Assembly (NCBI RefSeq): GCF_001667315.1
Contig: NZ_LZHT01000014.1
Location: 38,827-102,826, forward strand
Length of the DNA: 64,000 nt
Origin: Mycobacterium sp. 852002-10029_SCH5224772
Lineage (GTDB): Bacteria; Actinomycetota; Actinomycetes; Mycobacteriales; Mycobacteriaceae
Reading direction: 5' to 3'
In this document: positions 44,928 to 55,689 of the stretch, piece after piece
Layout: every line of letters begins with the position of its first letter
Position numbering within the stretch: the first letter of the stretch is position 1
Position numbers and translations under genes: made by a program
The notes under the pieces: generated by a model
What the model was told of the DNA's origin: nothing
What the model saw: the letters and a program-made list of their open reading frames with translations, nothing else
Database searches by the model: none

Positions 44928-44999
44928 ACCGGCAAATAAACTCGGTTGCCGCGCCGGTGTCAACCATTGGGGCTCGACTCGCTCCTGAATCGCGATCGG

Positions 45000-46322
45000 T
45001 CAGCTTTCCGCGGCGGCCATCGACCGGGCCGGTCCCAGCGCCACCGGCAGTGACGACCATCCCCGCAGCACGCGGGTCTCGCGCCGGCTGCCGGCACCTG
45101 CGGCGCGCACCTCGGGGAAGCGGTCGAAGAAGGTCCGCAGACCCACTTCGCCTTCGGCGCGGGCCAGGGCCGCGCCGAGACAAAAATGCCGCCCGCCGGA
45201 GAAGGCGAGATGCCGTCCGGCGTTTGACCTTTCGATGTCGAAACGGTGCGGGGCATCGAACACGGCCGGATCCCGGTTCGCCGCAGCCAGATACACCAGC
45301 ACCAGGTCGCCACGCGTGAGCTGTCGTCCCGCGATCTCGACGTCGCCCCGCGCGACCCGCGCGGTCAATTGCACCGGCGATTCCAGCCGCAGGATCTCTT
45401 CGACGGCATTGGGCCACAACTCAGGGCGTCGCCGTAGCGCCTCGAGGTGCTCGGGCGCGTCCAACAACATGCGAATCCCGTTGCCGAGCAGGTTCACCGT
45501 GGTCTCGAAGCCCGCCGCCAGCACCAGCCCGGCGATCGCCTGAAGCTCGTTCTCATTGAGATAGGTCTCCGCAGAGCCACTTTCGGCTGTCTGGATCATC
45601 TGGCTCATCAAATTGTCGCTGGGGTCCAGGCGCAGCCGGTGCAGATGTCCGGCGAGCCAGGCACTGAACCCGGCGATGCCTTCCTGCACGCTGCGGTACT
45701 GCCGCCACGGCAGTCCGATGTCAAGGCTCGGGGCGGCCAATTCGCCGAAGTTCAGGACGAGTGGCCGGTCCGACTCGGGCACGCCGAGGATCTCGCTGAT
45801 GATCGAGACCGGAAGCTGTGAGCAATAGCGTCCGACGATGTCGACCACACCGGACTCGCCGGTCAACTGATCCAGCAGTTCGGCGGCGGTCTGCTCGACC
45901 CGGTCCCGCAGCGCGGCGACCGCCCTGGGCGTGAATACCGCCGACACGGCCTTGCGGTAGCGGGTGTGGTCGGGGGGCTCGACGGCCAGCAAGGACGGTG
46001 CGCGCAGCGGATGCAGCAGGTCGTCGCGGGTGCGGCGCTCCAGCCAGCGCAGCGGGGTGGGCAGATTCGATCCGAAGATCAGCACCCGGAAGTCGTCGGA
46101 CCGCAGCAGCTCGTGGGCGAGCGCATGGTCGGCCGTCAGGTAGGCGACGCGGCCCTTCACCAGCTTGCCCCTGGCCCGGACCTCGTCGTAGAAGCGCACC
46201 GGATCGGCGGCTACCGCCGGGTCGGCGATCAACCGGGCCTGGACGTCGCCTCGGCGGGCGCCGAACGCCGCGGCGCCGCGGATGAAGCCGTGCATCGCGA
46301 ACCAGTGCAGTCGTTGTTTCAC
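45000..46322 (-). CDS. cyp140: Cytochrome P450 CYP140
   Basis: 440 residues from GTG 46322, preceded by GGGAGGG. Orthologue of Rv1880c (438). P450 landmarks: I-helix AGFETT, ExxR in EEILRLESP, and the haem loop FSGGRHFCLGAALAR with the Cys ligand. It should oxidise an unknown hydrophobic substrate with ferredoxin-derived electrons. lppE lies 55 bases upstream on the same strand. Confidence 0.94.
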   Translation of the reverse strand: MKQRLHWFAMHGFIRGAAAFGARRGDVQARLIADPAVAADPVRFYDEVRARGKLVKGRVAYLTADHALAHELLRSDDFRVLIFGSNLPTPLRWLERRTRDDLLHPLRAPSLLAVEPPDHTRYRKAVSAVFTPRAVAALRDRVEQTAAELLDQLTGESGVVDIVGRYCSQLPVSIISEILGVPESDRPLVLNFGELAAPSLDIGLPWRQYRSVQEGIAGFSAWLAGHLHRLRLDPSDNLMSQMIQTAESGSAETYLNENELQAIAGLVLAAGFETTVNLLGNGIRMLLDAPEHLEALRRRPELWPNAVEEILRLESPVQLTARVARGDVEIAGRQLTRGDLVLVYLAAANRDPAVFDAPHRFDIERSNAGRHLAFSGGRHFCLGAALARAEGEVGLRTFFDRFPEVRAAGAGSRRETRVLRGWSSLPVALGPARSMAAAES

Positions 46323-46377
46323 TGGCCCTCCCTCGCTCAGGTGTCGGTACGAGCGTAGGCGTCGCGCATCGCGAGAG

Positions 46378-46800
46378 TCAGCACTGCGCGACGATTTTGA
46401 AGTCGGTGGTGACCACCTTGTTGGGGTTGCTGCTGTCGATGCCGTACGCGCTGCCGGTGATGGTGTACGCGTCATTGGTGAGGTCGACGTGCGCGTCTCC
46501 CACGCCGCCTTGCCAGAAGCTGCCCGTGAAGCCGTCGACGTTGCGAATCTTCACCCACTGCGGCATGACTCGGTACCCGCTGAGCAGCACCACCGCTTCG
46601 ACGCCGCCGTCGTGGTCCGGAATTTTGATGGTCCGATACATCTGGTCTTGCCGGCAGGCCGGGGGACGTGTCGTGTGCGTGGCGCCGTCGATCGTCACAC
46701 GGGCGGCCCGGCGAGGTGTCGTCTGCGCAGAGCTGCATCCCGCGACGCTGACGACGATCGCCGCCAGGACCAAAGCGACTGTGCCCACACGGTTTTGCAC
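46378..46800 (-). CDS. lppE: Lipoprotein LppE
   Basis: 140 residues, GTG start at 46800, orthologue of Rv1881c. The signal peptide ends in the lipobox VAGC (Cys22). The rest is a small beta-rich exported domain (PQWVKIRNVDGFTGSFWQGG, YTITGSAYGIDS) like the LpqH/19-kDa type mycobacterial lipoproteins, with paired Cys (PPAC and a terminal AQC). It is attached to the outer leaflet of the inner membrane. No enzymatic role known. Confidence 0.92.
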   Translation of the reverse strand: MQNRVGTVALVLAAIVVSVAGCSSAQTTPRRAARVTIDGATHTTRPPACRQDQMYRTIKIPDHDGGVEAVVLLSGYRVMPQWVKIRNVDGFTGSFWQGGVGDAHVDLTNDAYTITGSAYGIDSSNPNKVVTTDFKIVAQC

Positions 46801-46812
46801 CAGCCGATCTCC

Positions 46813-47646
46813 TTACCGCCGCTTCGGCGTTAGCGCGGGTAGGGCCTTGACGATACTGCGTCGCACGAATTCCGGGCTCAGCCCCTTGAAAAAGTCAATC
46901 AAGCGAATACTCCTTGGCACATACCAATGCAGCCGCTTCTGATGGTGGTAGGCCCGCCACGCCGTTTCGGCCACGCTGCTGGCCGGCATCAACCGCAGCA
47001 TGCCTTTTTTGGGCGCGGTGGCGCGCAGCTCCTCGGCCGTTCGCGGCGCGCCGCCGTCGTCGGAGTGGTTGGTCGTCGTGGTGAGGATGGCGGTGTCGAT
47101 CAGACCGGGTAGCACGTCGGCGACGCGCACCCCGTGGCGCTGCCATTCCACGCTCAGCGCCTCGGTCAGCCCTTTGACCGCGTGCTTGGTCGACGAGTAG
47201 ACAGCGAGGCGGGGCATTCCGTATGTCCCCGAGGAGGACGACGTCGAAAACATCATGCTGCCGGGGGTCTTCTTGAGGTACGGCAGCGCGCCGTAGGCGC
47301 CGGTCAGCACCGCTTTGTAGTTCACATCGACGAGGCGCATCGCGGCGTCATACGGCACGTCCTCGAACCACCCGGATTCGCCGATGCCGGCGTTGTTCCA
47401 CATCATGTCGAGGCCACCACCGGTATTGCCGGCGCAGAAGTCGGCCAGGGCACCGTCCAGGGCCGCCTTGTCCGTCACGTCGACGGCCCGGGTCCACAAC
47501 TGATCGCTACCCAGTTCTTCGTTGAGCGTGGCCAGGCCGTCCTCGTTGCGGTCCACCGCGCCCACTCGCCAACCCTTGGCGTGGAACAGCTTTGCGCCTT
47601 CGCGACCCATGCCGCTGCCCGCGCCGGTGATGAAGACCGATTTCAC
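46813..47646 (-). CDS. Short-chain dehydrogenase/reductase (Rv1882c-like)
   Basis: 277 residues, the same length as Rv1882c. GTG at 47646 overlaps the stop of the upstream SRPBCC gene by four bases (GTGA), indicating coupling. Full SDR motifs: TGAGSGMGREG at the N-terminus, NNAG, and YSSTK with Ser upstream. It is NAD(P)-dependent; the substrate is unknown. lppE lies 12 bases downstream. Confidence 0.93.
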   Translation of the reverse strand: MKSVFITGAGSGMGREGAKLFHAKGWRVGAVDRNEDGLATLNEELGSDQLWTRAVDVTDKAALDGALADFCAGNTGGGLDMMWNNAGIGESGWFEDVPYDAAMRLVDVNYKAVLTGAYGALPYLKKTPGSMMFSTSSSSGTYGMPRLAVYSSTKHAVKGLTEALSVEWQRHGVRVADVLPGLIDTAILTTTTNHSDDGGAPRTAEELRATAPKKGMLRLMPASSVAETAWRAYHHQKRLHWYVPRSIRLIDFFKGLSPEFVRRSIVKALPALTPKRR

Positions 47647-48104
47647 GACGCGTCAGCCTCGACCACATCTTTGATGCGATTCAGCGTCTTGGTCATATCG
47701 CGAACGTTGCGACGCTTGCGCAGAAAGCCACCGAACAACCAGTACACGCTGAGCCATGGCGCCGGGTTGAGCCGAAACGACTCGGTGACGTCCGTCCCGC
47801 CGCCGCTGGGCGCCAATCGGTAATGCCAGTTGTTGACCTCCCGGTCACCGAGCAGAACCGTAAAGCCGAATTCGCGACCCGGTTCGCACGCGGTGACCTT
47901 GCAGGTCGTCCAATACACCGGTCCCATCTCATTACGCCGGACGTGACCGCGGAATTTCGCGCCGAGCGCCGGGCCGGTCGCGTCGCCCAGCCACTCGGCT
48001 TCGAAAACTTCCGGGGAAAACCGTCCGGTGTTGCGCACGTCCGCGATGAGATCCCAGATCTTGGCCGCAGGCGCCGCCATGTGAACAGTCGCCGAACCTT
48101 CCAT
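47643..48104 (-). CDS. SRPBCC (START-like) ligand-binding protein (Rv1883c-like)
   Basis: 153 residues from ATG 48104 (Rv1883c is 153); a TTG at 48116 would add four. EGSATVHMAAPAAKIWDLIADV is the start of the polyketide-cyclase/START fold, with WTTCKVTACEPGREFGFTV and FRLNPAPWLSVYW later. Such proteins bind hydrophobic ligands in a helix-grip cavity. Coupled to the SDR gene, perhaps delivering its substrate. Confidence 0.9.
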   Translation of the reverse strand: MEGSATVHMAAPAAKIWDLIADVRNTGRFSPEVFEAEWLGDATGPALGAKFRGHVRRNEMGPVYWTTCKVTACEPGREFGFTVLLGDREVNNWHYRLAPSGGGTDVTESFRLNPAPWLSVYWLFGGFLRKRRNVRDMTKTLNRIKDVVEADAS

Positions 48105-48157
48105 GGGCTGATCCAAACACAGCTTCGTGCTGGGTCATAGACCACACGGGCGTTTCA

Positions 48158-48568
48158 TCAGCGCGGGATGGCCGCCTGGATCAGCCCGTTGAGGATCTGC
48201 TTGATGCCCTGGGCCGGGTGCGAGTACCAACCGATCGGCAGCCCGGACTGCGCGCCGCACTTCGGCCAGGGCTCCACGCCCTCTTGAGCGAAAACCCGGT
48301 TGGCCACGGCGATTTGCTGCTCCCTGGATGCGGTCGCCGGGTTGCCGACGCCGCCGTAGCGAGCCCAGGTGCCTGGTTTGAATTGCAGTCCACCGTAATT
48401 GCCGTTTCCGGTGTTGGCGTGCCAGTTGCCGCCAGATTCGCATTGAGCGATCGCGTCCCAGTTGGGAGCGGCATCCGCGCTCACCACACCCGTGGACGAA
48501 GCCATCGACGCTGCAACGAACCCGCCGACCGCTACGGACTTGACGAGAAGCCTGCAGAGACTCTTCAT
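48158..48568 (-). CDS. rpfC: Resuscitation-promoting factor RpfC
   Basis: 136 residues from ATG 48568; a GTG at 48595 would add nine. Orthologue of Rv1884c. The signal peptide ends at about residue 32 (SADA). The single Rpf domain is lysozyme/transglycosylase-like: [20 protein letters not shown] with the catalytic Glu in CESGG, then [16 protein letters not shown] and a Cys pair. It cleaves peptidoglycan and aids regrowth from dormancy. The AT-rich segment 48569-48700 upstream is the probable promoter region. Confidence 0.95.
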   Translation of the reverse strand: MKSLCRLLVKSVAVGGFVAASMASSTGVVSADAAPNWDAIAQCESGGNWHANTGNGNYGGLQFKPGTWARYGGVGNPATASREQQIAVANRVFAQEGVEPWPKCGAQSGLPIGWYSHPAQGIKQILNGLIQAAIPR

Positions 48569-48700
48569 GTCAAGCTTTTCGGCGCGTGTGGCCAAAGCGT
48601 TACCTATTCGAAAATGGCGCGAGATATGCCTTCTATCTGCGGAAATCGCCTTATCGCCAGGCCAAATTAGCCGGTTAGAAAATGGTGAGGAAAAATTAAA
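48569..48700. promoter_or_regulatory. AT-rich upstream region of rpfC
   Basis: 132 bases between the chorismate mutase stop and rpfC that are unusually AT-rich for this genome (runs such as AAAAATTAAATTATT near 48691-48706). No ORF or clear riboswitch was found. The base composition fits a promoter or regulator-binding region for rpfC, whose family is controlled by cAMP-type and other regulators. Confidence 0.4.
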
Positions 48701-49273
48701 TTATTGCTGGCAATACGATTGAGTCGCTGACCACAGGGCGCGTTGGTAAAGGGCATCGAGCTGACGGCTTCCGATGACGTCGCTCCTCGCGGCATCGAGT
48801 TGCGGCCCGCACGCCGGCGAGTGCAGCACGTCCCAGTGGTCCGATATCTGAGTCAGCATCGCCTGGTTGAGGCCGTCGATCGCCGACCGCGACGCCGACA
48901 GGTCCGGCGAGTCGCCCGGGGCTTCTCCCGGATCCAGCTTCCAGTCCGCGAACCGGCTGTATTCGATGCCCTCCGTCGCGCCGATCTGGTCGCCGAAAAC
49001 CCGGATGACGTAGGTGCGGTCGATGTGTGCGGCGACGGCCTCGTCGCCCAGCTTTGCCAACTCCTGACGAACGCGTATCGGGTCCTCAACGGCCCCATGC
49101 TTATTCCATTTATAAGCGGCCACCGGCTCGGCAACCTGTAACCGTTGCGCGGCGGTGTCGACCAACTGGGTCAGGGGGCTCACGCTGTCGGCGCGAGCCG
49201 GCACCGGCAACGCCACCAGGCCGGCGGCCACCACACCACAAAGCGGAACCAGGAACGGGCGGCTGCGGGGCAT
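48701..49273 (-). CDS. Secreted chorismate mutase (Rv1885c-like, AroQ-gamma)
   Basis: 190 residues. A signal peptide (about 1-29, ending ARA-D) makes it periplasmic or extracellular. The active-site residues of Mtb chorismate mutase are all conserved with a 5-residue offset: Arg44, Lys55, Asp64, Arg67, Thr100, Glu101, Glu104 and Arg129. It converts chorismate to prephenate; secretion makes its role in biosynthesis unclear, and virulence functions have been proposed for the Mtb protein. Located between rpfC and fbpB. Confidence 0.95.
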   Translation of the reverse strand: MPRSRPFLVPLCGVVAAGLVALPVPARADSVSPLTQLVDTAAQRLQVAEPVAAYKWNKHGAVEDPIRVRQELAKLGDEAVAAHIDRTYVIRVFGDQIGATEGIEYSRFADWKLDPGEAPGDSPDLSASRSAIDGLNQAMLTQISDHWDVLHSPACGPQLDAARSDVIGSRQLDALYQRALWSATQSYCQQ

Positions 49274-49364
49274 AACGACGATTCTGACGTGATCGCCGCC
49301 CCTTAACGCACTACTGCGCCTGACGGTGTTGTCGTCAAGCGCAGTAGTGGCCGTCGGGTGAGGG

Positions 49365-50994
<1,630 letters not shown>

Positions 50995-52134
50995 TTGGAC
51001 ACGGTACTTGGCCTGTCAGTGACGCCGACCGCCGTTGGGTGGGTCCTCGCTGAAGGACACGGCGCAGACGGGACCATCCTGGATCACCAGGAGTTGGCGC
51101 TGCGCGCCGGCCACGGCGTGCGCGCCGTAAGCACCGCGGAGCAAGTCGTCAGCGAGGTGTTGCGGGTCGACACCGCGGCGGCCGCGAGCGATCACCGCGT
51201 GCGTGTCATCGGAGTGACCTGGAACGACGAAGCATCCGCACAGGCCGCGCTGGTATTGGAGGCGTTGACCGACGCTGGTTTCGACAACGTCGTGACGGTC
51301 CGATTCCTCGAGGCCATCGAGACTTTGGCGCAGGCCATCGCGCCCGTGATCGGCTACGAACAAACAGCGGTCTGCATCCTCGACCAAGACATCACGACCG
51401 TCGTCATGGTCGACACCCACGACGGGGAAACCCAGACGGCGACCAAGCACGTGCGCGGCGGACTGGACGGCTTGACCCGGTGGCTGACCGGCATGTTCGA
51501 CCGCACCGGATGGCAACCGGGCGGCGTTGTCGTCGTCGGCGCACACGACGACATCGACGGGTTTTCGTGGCAACTCGAAAAGGCCTTGCCCGTGCCCGTT
51601 TTCGTGCAATCAATGGCCCAGGTGACGATCGCGCGGGGCGCGGCGCTGTCCGCCGCTCGCAGCACCGAGTTCACCGACGAACAGCTGGTGGCGCACCGCA
51701 GCGAACCCGTCTCCTCAGCGCCCGCTCGGCAGCGACACTTGTCGTACGCCGGAGCCCTCACCGCGTTGGCCGCCGGTGCGGTCACCTTCGTCGGCTCGGT
51801 GTCACTCGCGGTGGGTATTCACGTGGGTCCGGCCAGCGCGCCCGCGCCAAAGCACACCACCCATTCGCCCACGCCGCAGGCGGCCGAGGCCGTCAAGGTA
51901 CTCACGCCGCTTCCGGCGGTGCCGCCGGTCCAGCGGCCGCCCGCACCAGCCAAGCCGCCGGGCGGCGAGCCCGCCGCCGAGCAGGCCGCGCCGGAGGAGC
52001 AACCGGCCGCCGGCGACGAACGGCAACTGGATTCCGGTAACCAACAGCCCTACTTGACGCGGGTCCTCGAGCACATACCCGGCGACACCGCGGCCGATTC
52101 CGCGCCGCACCCGGCGACCGAGCCGCAGCCCTGA
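50995..52134 (+). CDS. Mycobacterial DUF7159-type membrane protein (Rv1887-like)
   Basis: 379 residues from a TTG start, the form typical of the family, which opens MDTVLGxSxxPTAVGWVLxEG. The N-terminal 230 residues have an actin/Hsp70-like fold (MVDTHDGETQTATKHVRGG). A membrane helix (about 245-275, LSYAGALTALAAGAVTFVG) precedes a Pro/Ala-rich extracytoplasmic tail. The function is unknown. Rv1887 has about 380 residues. Confidence 0.87.
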   Translation: MDTVLGLSVTPTAVGWVLAEGHGADGTILDHQELALRAGHGVRAVSTAEQVVSEVLRVDTAAAASDHRVRVIGVTWNDEASAQAALVLEALTDAGFDNVVTVRFLEAIETLAQAIAPVIGYEQTAVCILDQDITTVVMVDTHDGETQTATKHVRGGLDGLTRWLTGMFDRTGWQPGGVVVVGAHDDIDGFSWQLEKALPVPVFVQSMAQVTIARGAALSAARSTEFTDEQLVAHRSEPVSSAPARQRHLSYAGALTALAAGAVTFVGSVSLAVGIHVGPASAPAPKHTTHSPTPQAAEAVKVLTPLPAVPPVQRPPAPAKPPGGEPAAEQAAPEEQPAAGDERQLDSGNQQPYLTRVLEHIPGDTAADSAPHPATEPQP

Positions 52135-52152
52135 TTTCAACCGCGCCGGGAC

Positions 52153-52713
52153 TCAACCGTCCTTGACCTGAAGCGCGGTAAAAGACAACGAAACGTCGTC
52201 TGCGACCTGGACCGAGCCCATCAGCAGCGAGTAGGGCTTGATGCCGTAATCGGTTTGACGGACCGTAGTTTCACCAGACATCCGCCACGAGTCTCCGAGA
52301 TCTTCTGTGCGCAAGTCGATTACGTGCTCTCGCGTGGCGCCCCGGATCTCGAGTGTGCCGGTGAGACGGTACCCGTCGTCGGCCTGCCCGATGACGTCTG
52401 CGGTGTAGCGAATCTCGGGAAATCGGCTGGCGTTCAACGACTTCAAAGCGTTGGACCGGACCTGGGCCTTTTCGGCGCCGGAGAGCCCTTTGACGCCGCC
52501 CTCACCGCGCAGCACGCCGAACGAATCGACCTCGACCGCAAGCTGCGCAGAGACGGGTCGGGAGCCGGCCCAGCTCACTGTGGCACGCCAGCGCGACATC
52601 GCGATGGTGAGACGATGGCCCATTCGTGCCGCTCGGCCGACAACACCGGTGTGGAGCAACAATTCACCGTCGGACGCGCCGATCGTCCACACCGTGCCTT
52701 GGTCAGAACTCAC
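52153..52713 (-). CDS. YceI-like lipid-binding protein (Rv1890c-like)
   Basis: 186 residues from GTG 52713. YceI fold: an N-terminal strand DGELLLHTGVVGRAARMGH, VSWAGSRPVSAQLAVEVDS, the KSLNASRFPEIRYTA segment and a late QTDYGIKPYSLLMGSVQVAD. Family members bind isoprenoid or lipid ligands in a barrel. No signal peptide is evident. It is the last gene of the cyp125/alcohol dehydrogenase operon (12-base gap). Confidence 0.85.
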   Translation of the reverse strand: MSSDQGTVWTIGASDGELLLHTGVVGRAARMGHRLTIAMSRWRATVSWAGSRPVSAQLAVEVDSFGVLRGEGGVKGLSGAEKAQVRSNALKSLNASRFPEIRYTADVIGQADDGYRLTGTLEIRGATREHVIDLRTEDLGDSWRMSGETTVRQTDYGIKPYSLLMGSVQVADDVSLSFTALQVKDG

Positions 52714-52725
52714 GAACCGAGGGTG

Positions 52726-53739
52726 TCACATGGTCAAGACGGTGCGGTAATGCGCCCGCCCCTGCTCCAACGCCGCATAGCCTTCGGCGGCCTGCGCCAA
52801 CGGCAACTCCTCGACCCACGCCCGAACACCGGACAGGACCGCGAAAGCCATGGTGTCTTCGACGTCTTTGGCCGTCCCGGAGGGATGACCGACGATGCTG
52901 ACTCCGGGGATTATCAGCTGTACGGGGCTGATCGGCAGCGGCTCGGGTGTGACGCCGATGGTGACCAGCTCACCCTGGGGGAGTATGCCGCCGACCGTGG
53001 CGGCCATCGCCTTCGAATTGCCCGCGGTGGCCAGGACGACGGTCGCTCCGCCCAAGTCCTTCAACGCGTCGGCGGGATCGTCGGCTGTGGAATCGATGTA
53101 GTGATGGGCACCCAGTTTCCGGGCATCATCGGCCTTGCCGGTACCGCGGTTGATCGCGATGGTCTCGAAGCCCATCGCCCGGGCGAACTGCACGCCGAGG
53201 TGCCCCAGGCCGCCGACACCGAGTATCGCCACCCGATCGCCGGGCAACGCCTTGGTGTGACGCAAGGCGTTGTAGGTGGTGACGCCCGCACACCCGAGGG
53301 GGGCGGCTTCGGTGTCGGAGAGCTCGGCCGGTATCCGGGCCAGTGCGCTCACCGGCACCGTCACCGACTGCGCGTATCCGCCGGGGTAGTGCCAGCTCGG
53401 TACCTTCGCGTTCTCGCAGTGAATGAACAGGCCTTTGCGGCATTGATCGCAGCGATAGCAGCACCCGCCGAACCAGCCGACCGCAACACGATCGCCGATC
53501 GCGAAATCCTCGACGCCCTCGCCGAGTTCGGTGACTTTGCCTGCGATTTCATGCCCCGGAGTCAGGGGCCACGACATCCCCGGGAACCCCCCGTTGACGA
53601 ATTGCTCGTCAGTGCCGCAGATGCCGCACGCGGCGACCGTCAGCCGTACCTCATCGCGACGGGGTGATTGGGTTTCGACCTCAGCCAGCTCTAACGGGCC
53701 GCCTGCGGACTGGATCCGGACAGCTTGATGCGTGGGCAT
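52726..53739 (-). CDS. Zinc alcohol dehydrogenase
   Basis: 337 residues. MDR zinc ligands: CGICGTD (Cys) and PGHEIAG (His), and a second Cys cluster CCYRCDQCRKGLFIHCE. The cofactor fold is VGGLGHLGVQFARA. It oxidises an alcohol with NAD(P). It starts 9 bases after the P450 stop, so it may continue oxidation of the P450 product, which is inference. Confidence 0.92.
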   Translation of the reverse strand: MPTHQAVRIQSAGGPLELAEVETQSPRRDEVRLTVAACGICGTDEQFVNGGFPGMSWPLTPGHEIAGKVTELGEGVEDFAIGDRVAVGWFGGCCYRCDQCRKGLFIHCENAKVPSWHYPGGYAQSVTVPVSALARIPAELSDTEAAPLGCAGVTTYNALRHTKALPGDRVAILGVGGLGHLGVQFARAMGFETIAINRGTGKADDARKLGAHHYIDSTADDPADALKDLGGATVVLATAGNSKAMAATVGGILPQGELVTIGVTPEPLPISPVQLIIPGVSIVGHPSGTAKDVEDTMAFAVLSGVRAWVEELPLAQAAEGYAALEQGRAHYRTVLTM

Positions 53740-53748
53740 CGGCTTAGC

Positions 53749-55035
53749 TTAAGGCGTGACAGGGGATTTCGCTGTTCCGTCGGTGTGATAGTCCACCTGC
53801 CAATGCTTGATCCCGTTGAGCCAGCCCGACCGGAGGCGTTCGGGCTTGTTGATCGATTCGAGGTCCGGGATGCCATCGGCGATCGCGTTGAACATCAGGT
53901 CGATCGTCATGCGCGCCAGGTTGGTTCCGATGCAGTAGTGCGCGCCGGTGCCGCCAAATCCCACATGTGGGTTGGGATCGCGCAGGATGTTGAAGGTGAA
54001 CGGGTCGTCGAACACGTCCTCGTCGAAATTGGCCGAGCGATAGATCATCACGACGCGCTGGCCCTTTTTGATCTGCACGCCGGACAGCTCGTAGTCCTCC
54101 AGCGCGGTCCGCTGGAACGACGTGACCGGGGTGGCCCACCGAACGATCTCGTCGGCCGCCGTGCCGGGACGCTCCCGCTTGAACAGCTCCCACTGATCCG
54201 GAAAGTCGGCGAAGGCCATCATGCCCTGGGTGATGGAGTTGCGGGTGGTCTCGTTGCCGGCCACCGCCAACAGGATCACGAAAAAGCCGAACTCGTCGTC
54301 GGAAAGCTTGTGGCCGTCGATATCGGCCTGGACCAGCTTGGTGACCAGATCGTCCCCCGGATTCTTCGTCCGCTCGGCGGCCATCTGCATGCCATACATG
54401 ATCAGTTCGACCGAAGCCGTGATCGCGTCATTGCTGGCGAACTCGGGGTCCTGGTCTCCGACCATCTCGTTGGACCAGTGGAAGAGTTTCTTGCGGTCTT
54501 CCTGCGGCACGCCCATCAGTCCGGCGATGGCCTGCAGCGGCAGCTCGCACGACACCTGCTCGACGAAGTCGCCGCGCCCCTCGGCGGCCGCCTCTTCGAC
54601 GATCCGCCGCGCGCGTTCGGCGAGATCGCCGCGCAGGCGTTCGACGGCGCGGGGCGTGAAGGCCCGCGAGATGATCTTGCGCAGCCGGGTGTGTTGCGGC
54701 GCATCCATGTTGAGCAGGACGAACTTGCCGCGCTCGATCTGCTCACCGACCGTGCCGTCCTTGTAGCGCGGCAGGGCCGTCTTCTGCAGGCTGGAGAACA
54801 CGTCGCTGCGCAGGGAGATCTCTTTGACGTCCTTGTGCTTGGTCACCACCCAGAACCCACCGTCGTCGAACCCGCCGACGCCGATCGGTTGCTCGTTCCA
54901 CCAGATCGGTGCGATCCGGCGCATTTCGGCCAGCTCTTCCACGGGCAGCCGCTCGGCATAGATGTCCGGATCGGTGAAGTCGAAGCCGGGAGGCAGATTG
55001 GGAACCGGCTTGGTGCTGGGCTCGACGGTTGACAT
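53749..55035 (-). CDS. cyp125: CYP125-family cytochrome P450 (sterol side-chain type)
   Basis: 428 residues from ATG 55035, with GGAG just upstream. The protein closely resembles CYP125A1 (Rv3545c), which hydroxylates the terminal side-chain carbon of cholesterol: NLPPGFDFTDPDIYAERLP, the I-helix AGNETTRNSI, ExxR in ADEIVRWATPV, and haem loop FGGTGAHYCIGTNLARM. It sits away from the usual cholesterol locus, so it could be a paralogue or the only copy. The operon and the KstR-like box point to sterol catabolism. Confidence 0.9.
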   Translation of the reverse strand: MSTVEPSTKPVPNLPPGFDFTDPDIYAERLPVEELAEMRRIAPIWWNEQPIGVGGFDDGGFWVVTKHKDVKEISLRSDVFSSLQKTALPRYKDGTVGEQIERGKFVLLNMDAPQHTRLRKIISRAFTPRAVERLRGDLAERARRIVEEAAAEGRGDFVEQVSCELPLQAIAGLMGVPQEDRKKLFHWSNEMVGDQDPEFASNDAITASVELIMYGMQMAAERTKNPGDDLVTKLVQADIDGHKLSDDEFGFFVILLAVAGNETTRNSITQGMMAFADFPDQWELFKRERPGTAADEIVRWATPVTSFQRTALEDYELSGVQIKKGQRVVMIYRSANFDEDVFDDPFTFNILRDPNPHVGFGGTGAHYCIGTNLARMTIDLMFNAIADGIPDLESINKPERLRSGWLNGIKHWQVDYHTDGTAKSPVTP

Positions 55036-55135
55036 GGCGCACTCCTCGATACGAAGTCGTCTAGGCGTCCTTGTGCAAGGAAACCATTGCTGGACCACGG
55101 TTGGGAAGCATTGACGCAAGATCGCCGGGGACAAA

Positions 55136-55149
55136 TTGGAACGTGTTCT
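55136..55149. promoter_or_regulatory. KstR-like box upstream of the CYP125-family gene
   Basis: TGGAACGTGTTCTT matches the KstR consensus TnnAACnnGTTnnA at seven of eight fixed positions (the last is T). It lies 100 bases upstream of the P450 start and 131 before the divergent secreted-protein gene. KstR represses cholesterol-catabolism genes until a sterol-CoA ligand is present. It shares the core with the site at 57553. Confidence 0.65.
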
Positions 55150-55280
55150 TCAGGTGTGCTTACTCCGCCGCGGCAAGCCGTCAGCGGGCATTGGGGCCGC
55201 ACGCCGAAACCGTCTTGTGGCGAGCGGCCCGACCGATATGCTTTGGTGCAGGTCACCGGCGACGACAGGCGGGGTGGAAC

Positions 55281-55685
55281 ATGATTCGGGAATTGCTGAG
55301 CGCCGCTTCGATAGCGGGCATCACGATCGGCATGGCGCCGTGCGCGGCCGCCGACCAGCATTACGACGGCGACGTTCCGGGCATGAATTATCAAGCTTCG
55401 CTGGGCGCCCCGTGCGACAACTACGAGCGCTTCATCTTCGGCCGAGGGCCTAGCGGCCAGGCCGAGGCCTGTCACTTCCCGCCGCCAAACCAGTTCCCCG
55501 CGGCCACCGTCGGCTACTGGGTCATCTCCTATCCGCTGTACGGCGTGCAGCAAGCCGGTGCGAAATGCCCGGGGTCCCAGGCCGCCGCGCAGTCGGACGC
55601 CGGGCTTCCGATGCTCTGCCTGGGAGATCGAGGGTGGCAAGAGGGATGGTTCACCGGTGCGGGGTTCTTCCCTCCGGAGGGGTAA
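55281..55685 (+). CDS. Small secreted protein (Rv1891-like)
   Basis: 134 residues from ATG 55281, with GGTGG upstream; the frame continues further 5-prime but the signal peptide starts here. Residues 1-25 (MIRELLSAASIAGITIGMAP...CAAA) are the signal. The mature region has four Cys (GAPCDNY, EACHFPP, GAKCPG, LCLGDRG) able to form disulfides. No enzymatic motif. Rv1891 has 135 residues. Followed by the Rv1892-like gene after 4 bases. Confidence 0.86.
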   Translation: MIRELLSAASIAGITIGMAPCAAADQHYDGDVPGMNYQASLGAPCDNYERFIFGRGPSGQAEACHFPPPNQFPAATVGYWVISYPLYGVQQAGAKCPGSQAAAQSDAGLPMLCLGDRGWQEGWFTGAGFFPPEG

Positions 55686-55689
55686 CGGC

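Noticed and set aside
48569..48700. A c-di-AMP (ydaO) riboswitch upstream of rpfC
   Set aside because: Known for rpfA in mycobacteria, but the conserved GGGG/AACGG elements are not readable here.
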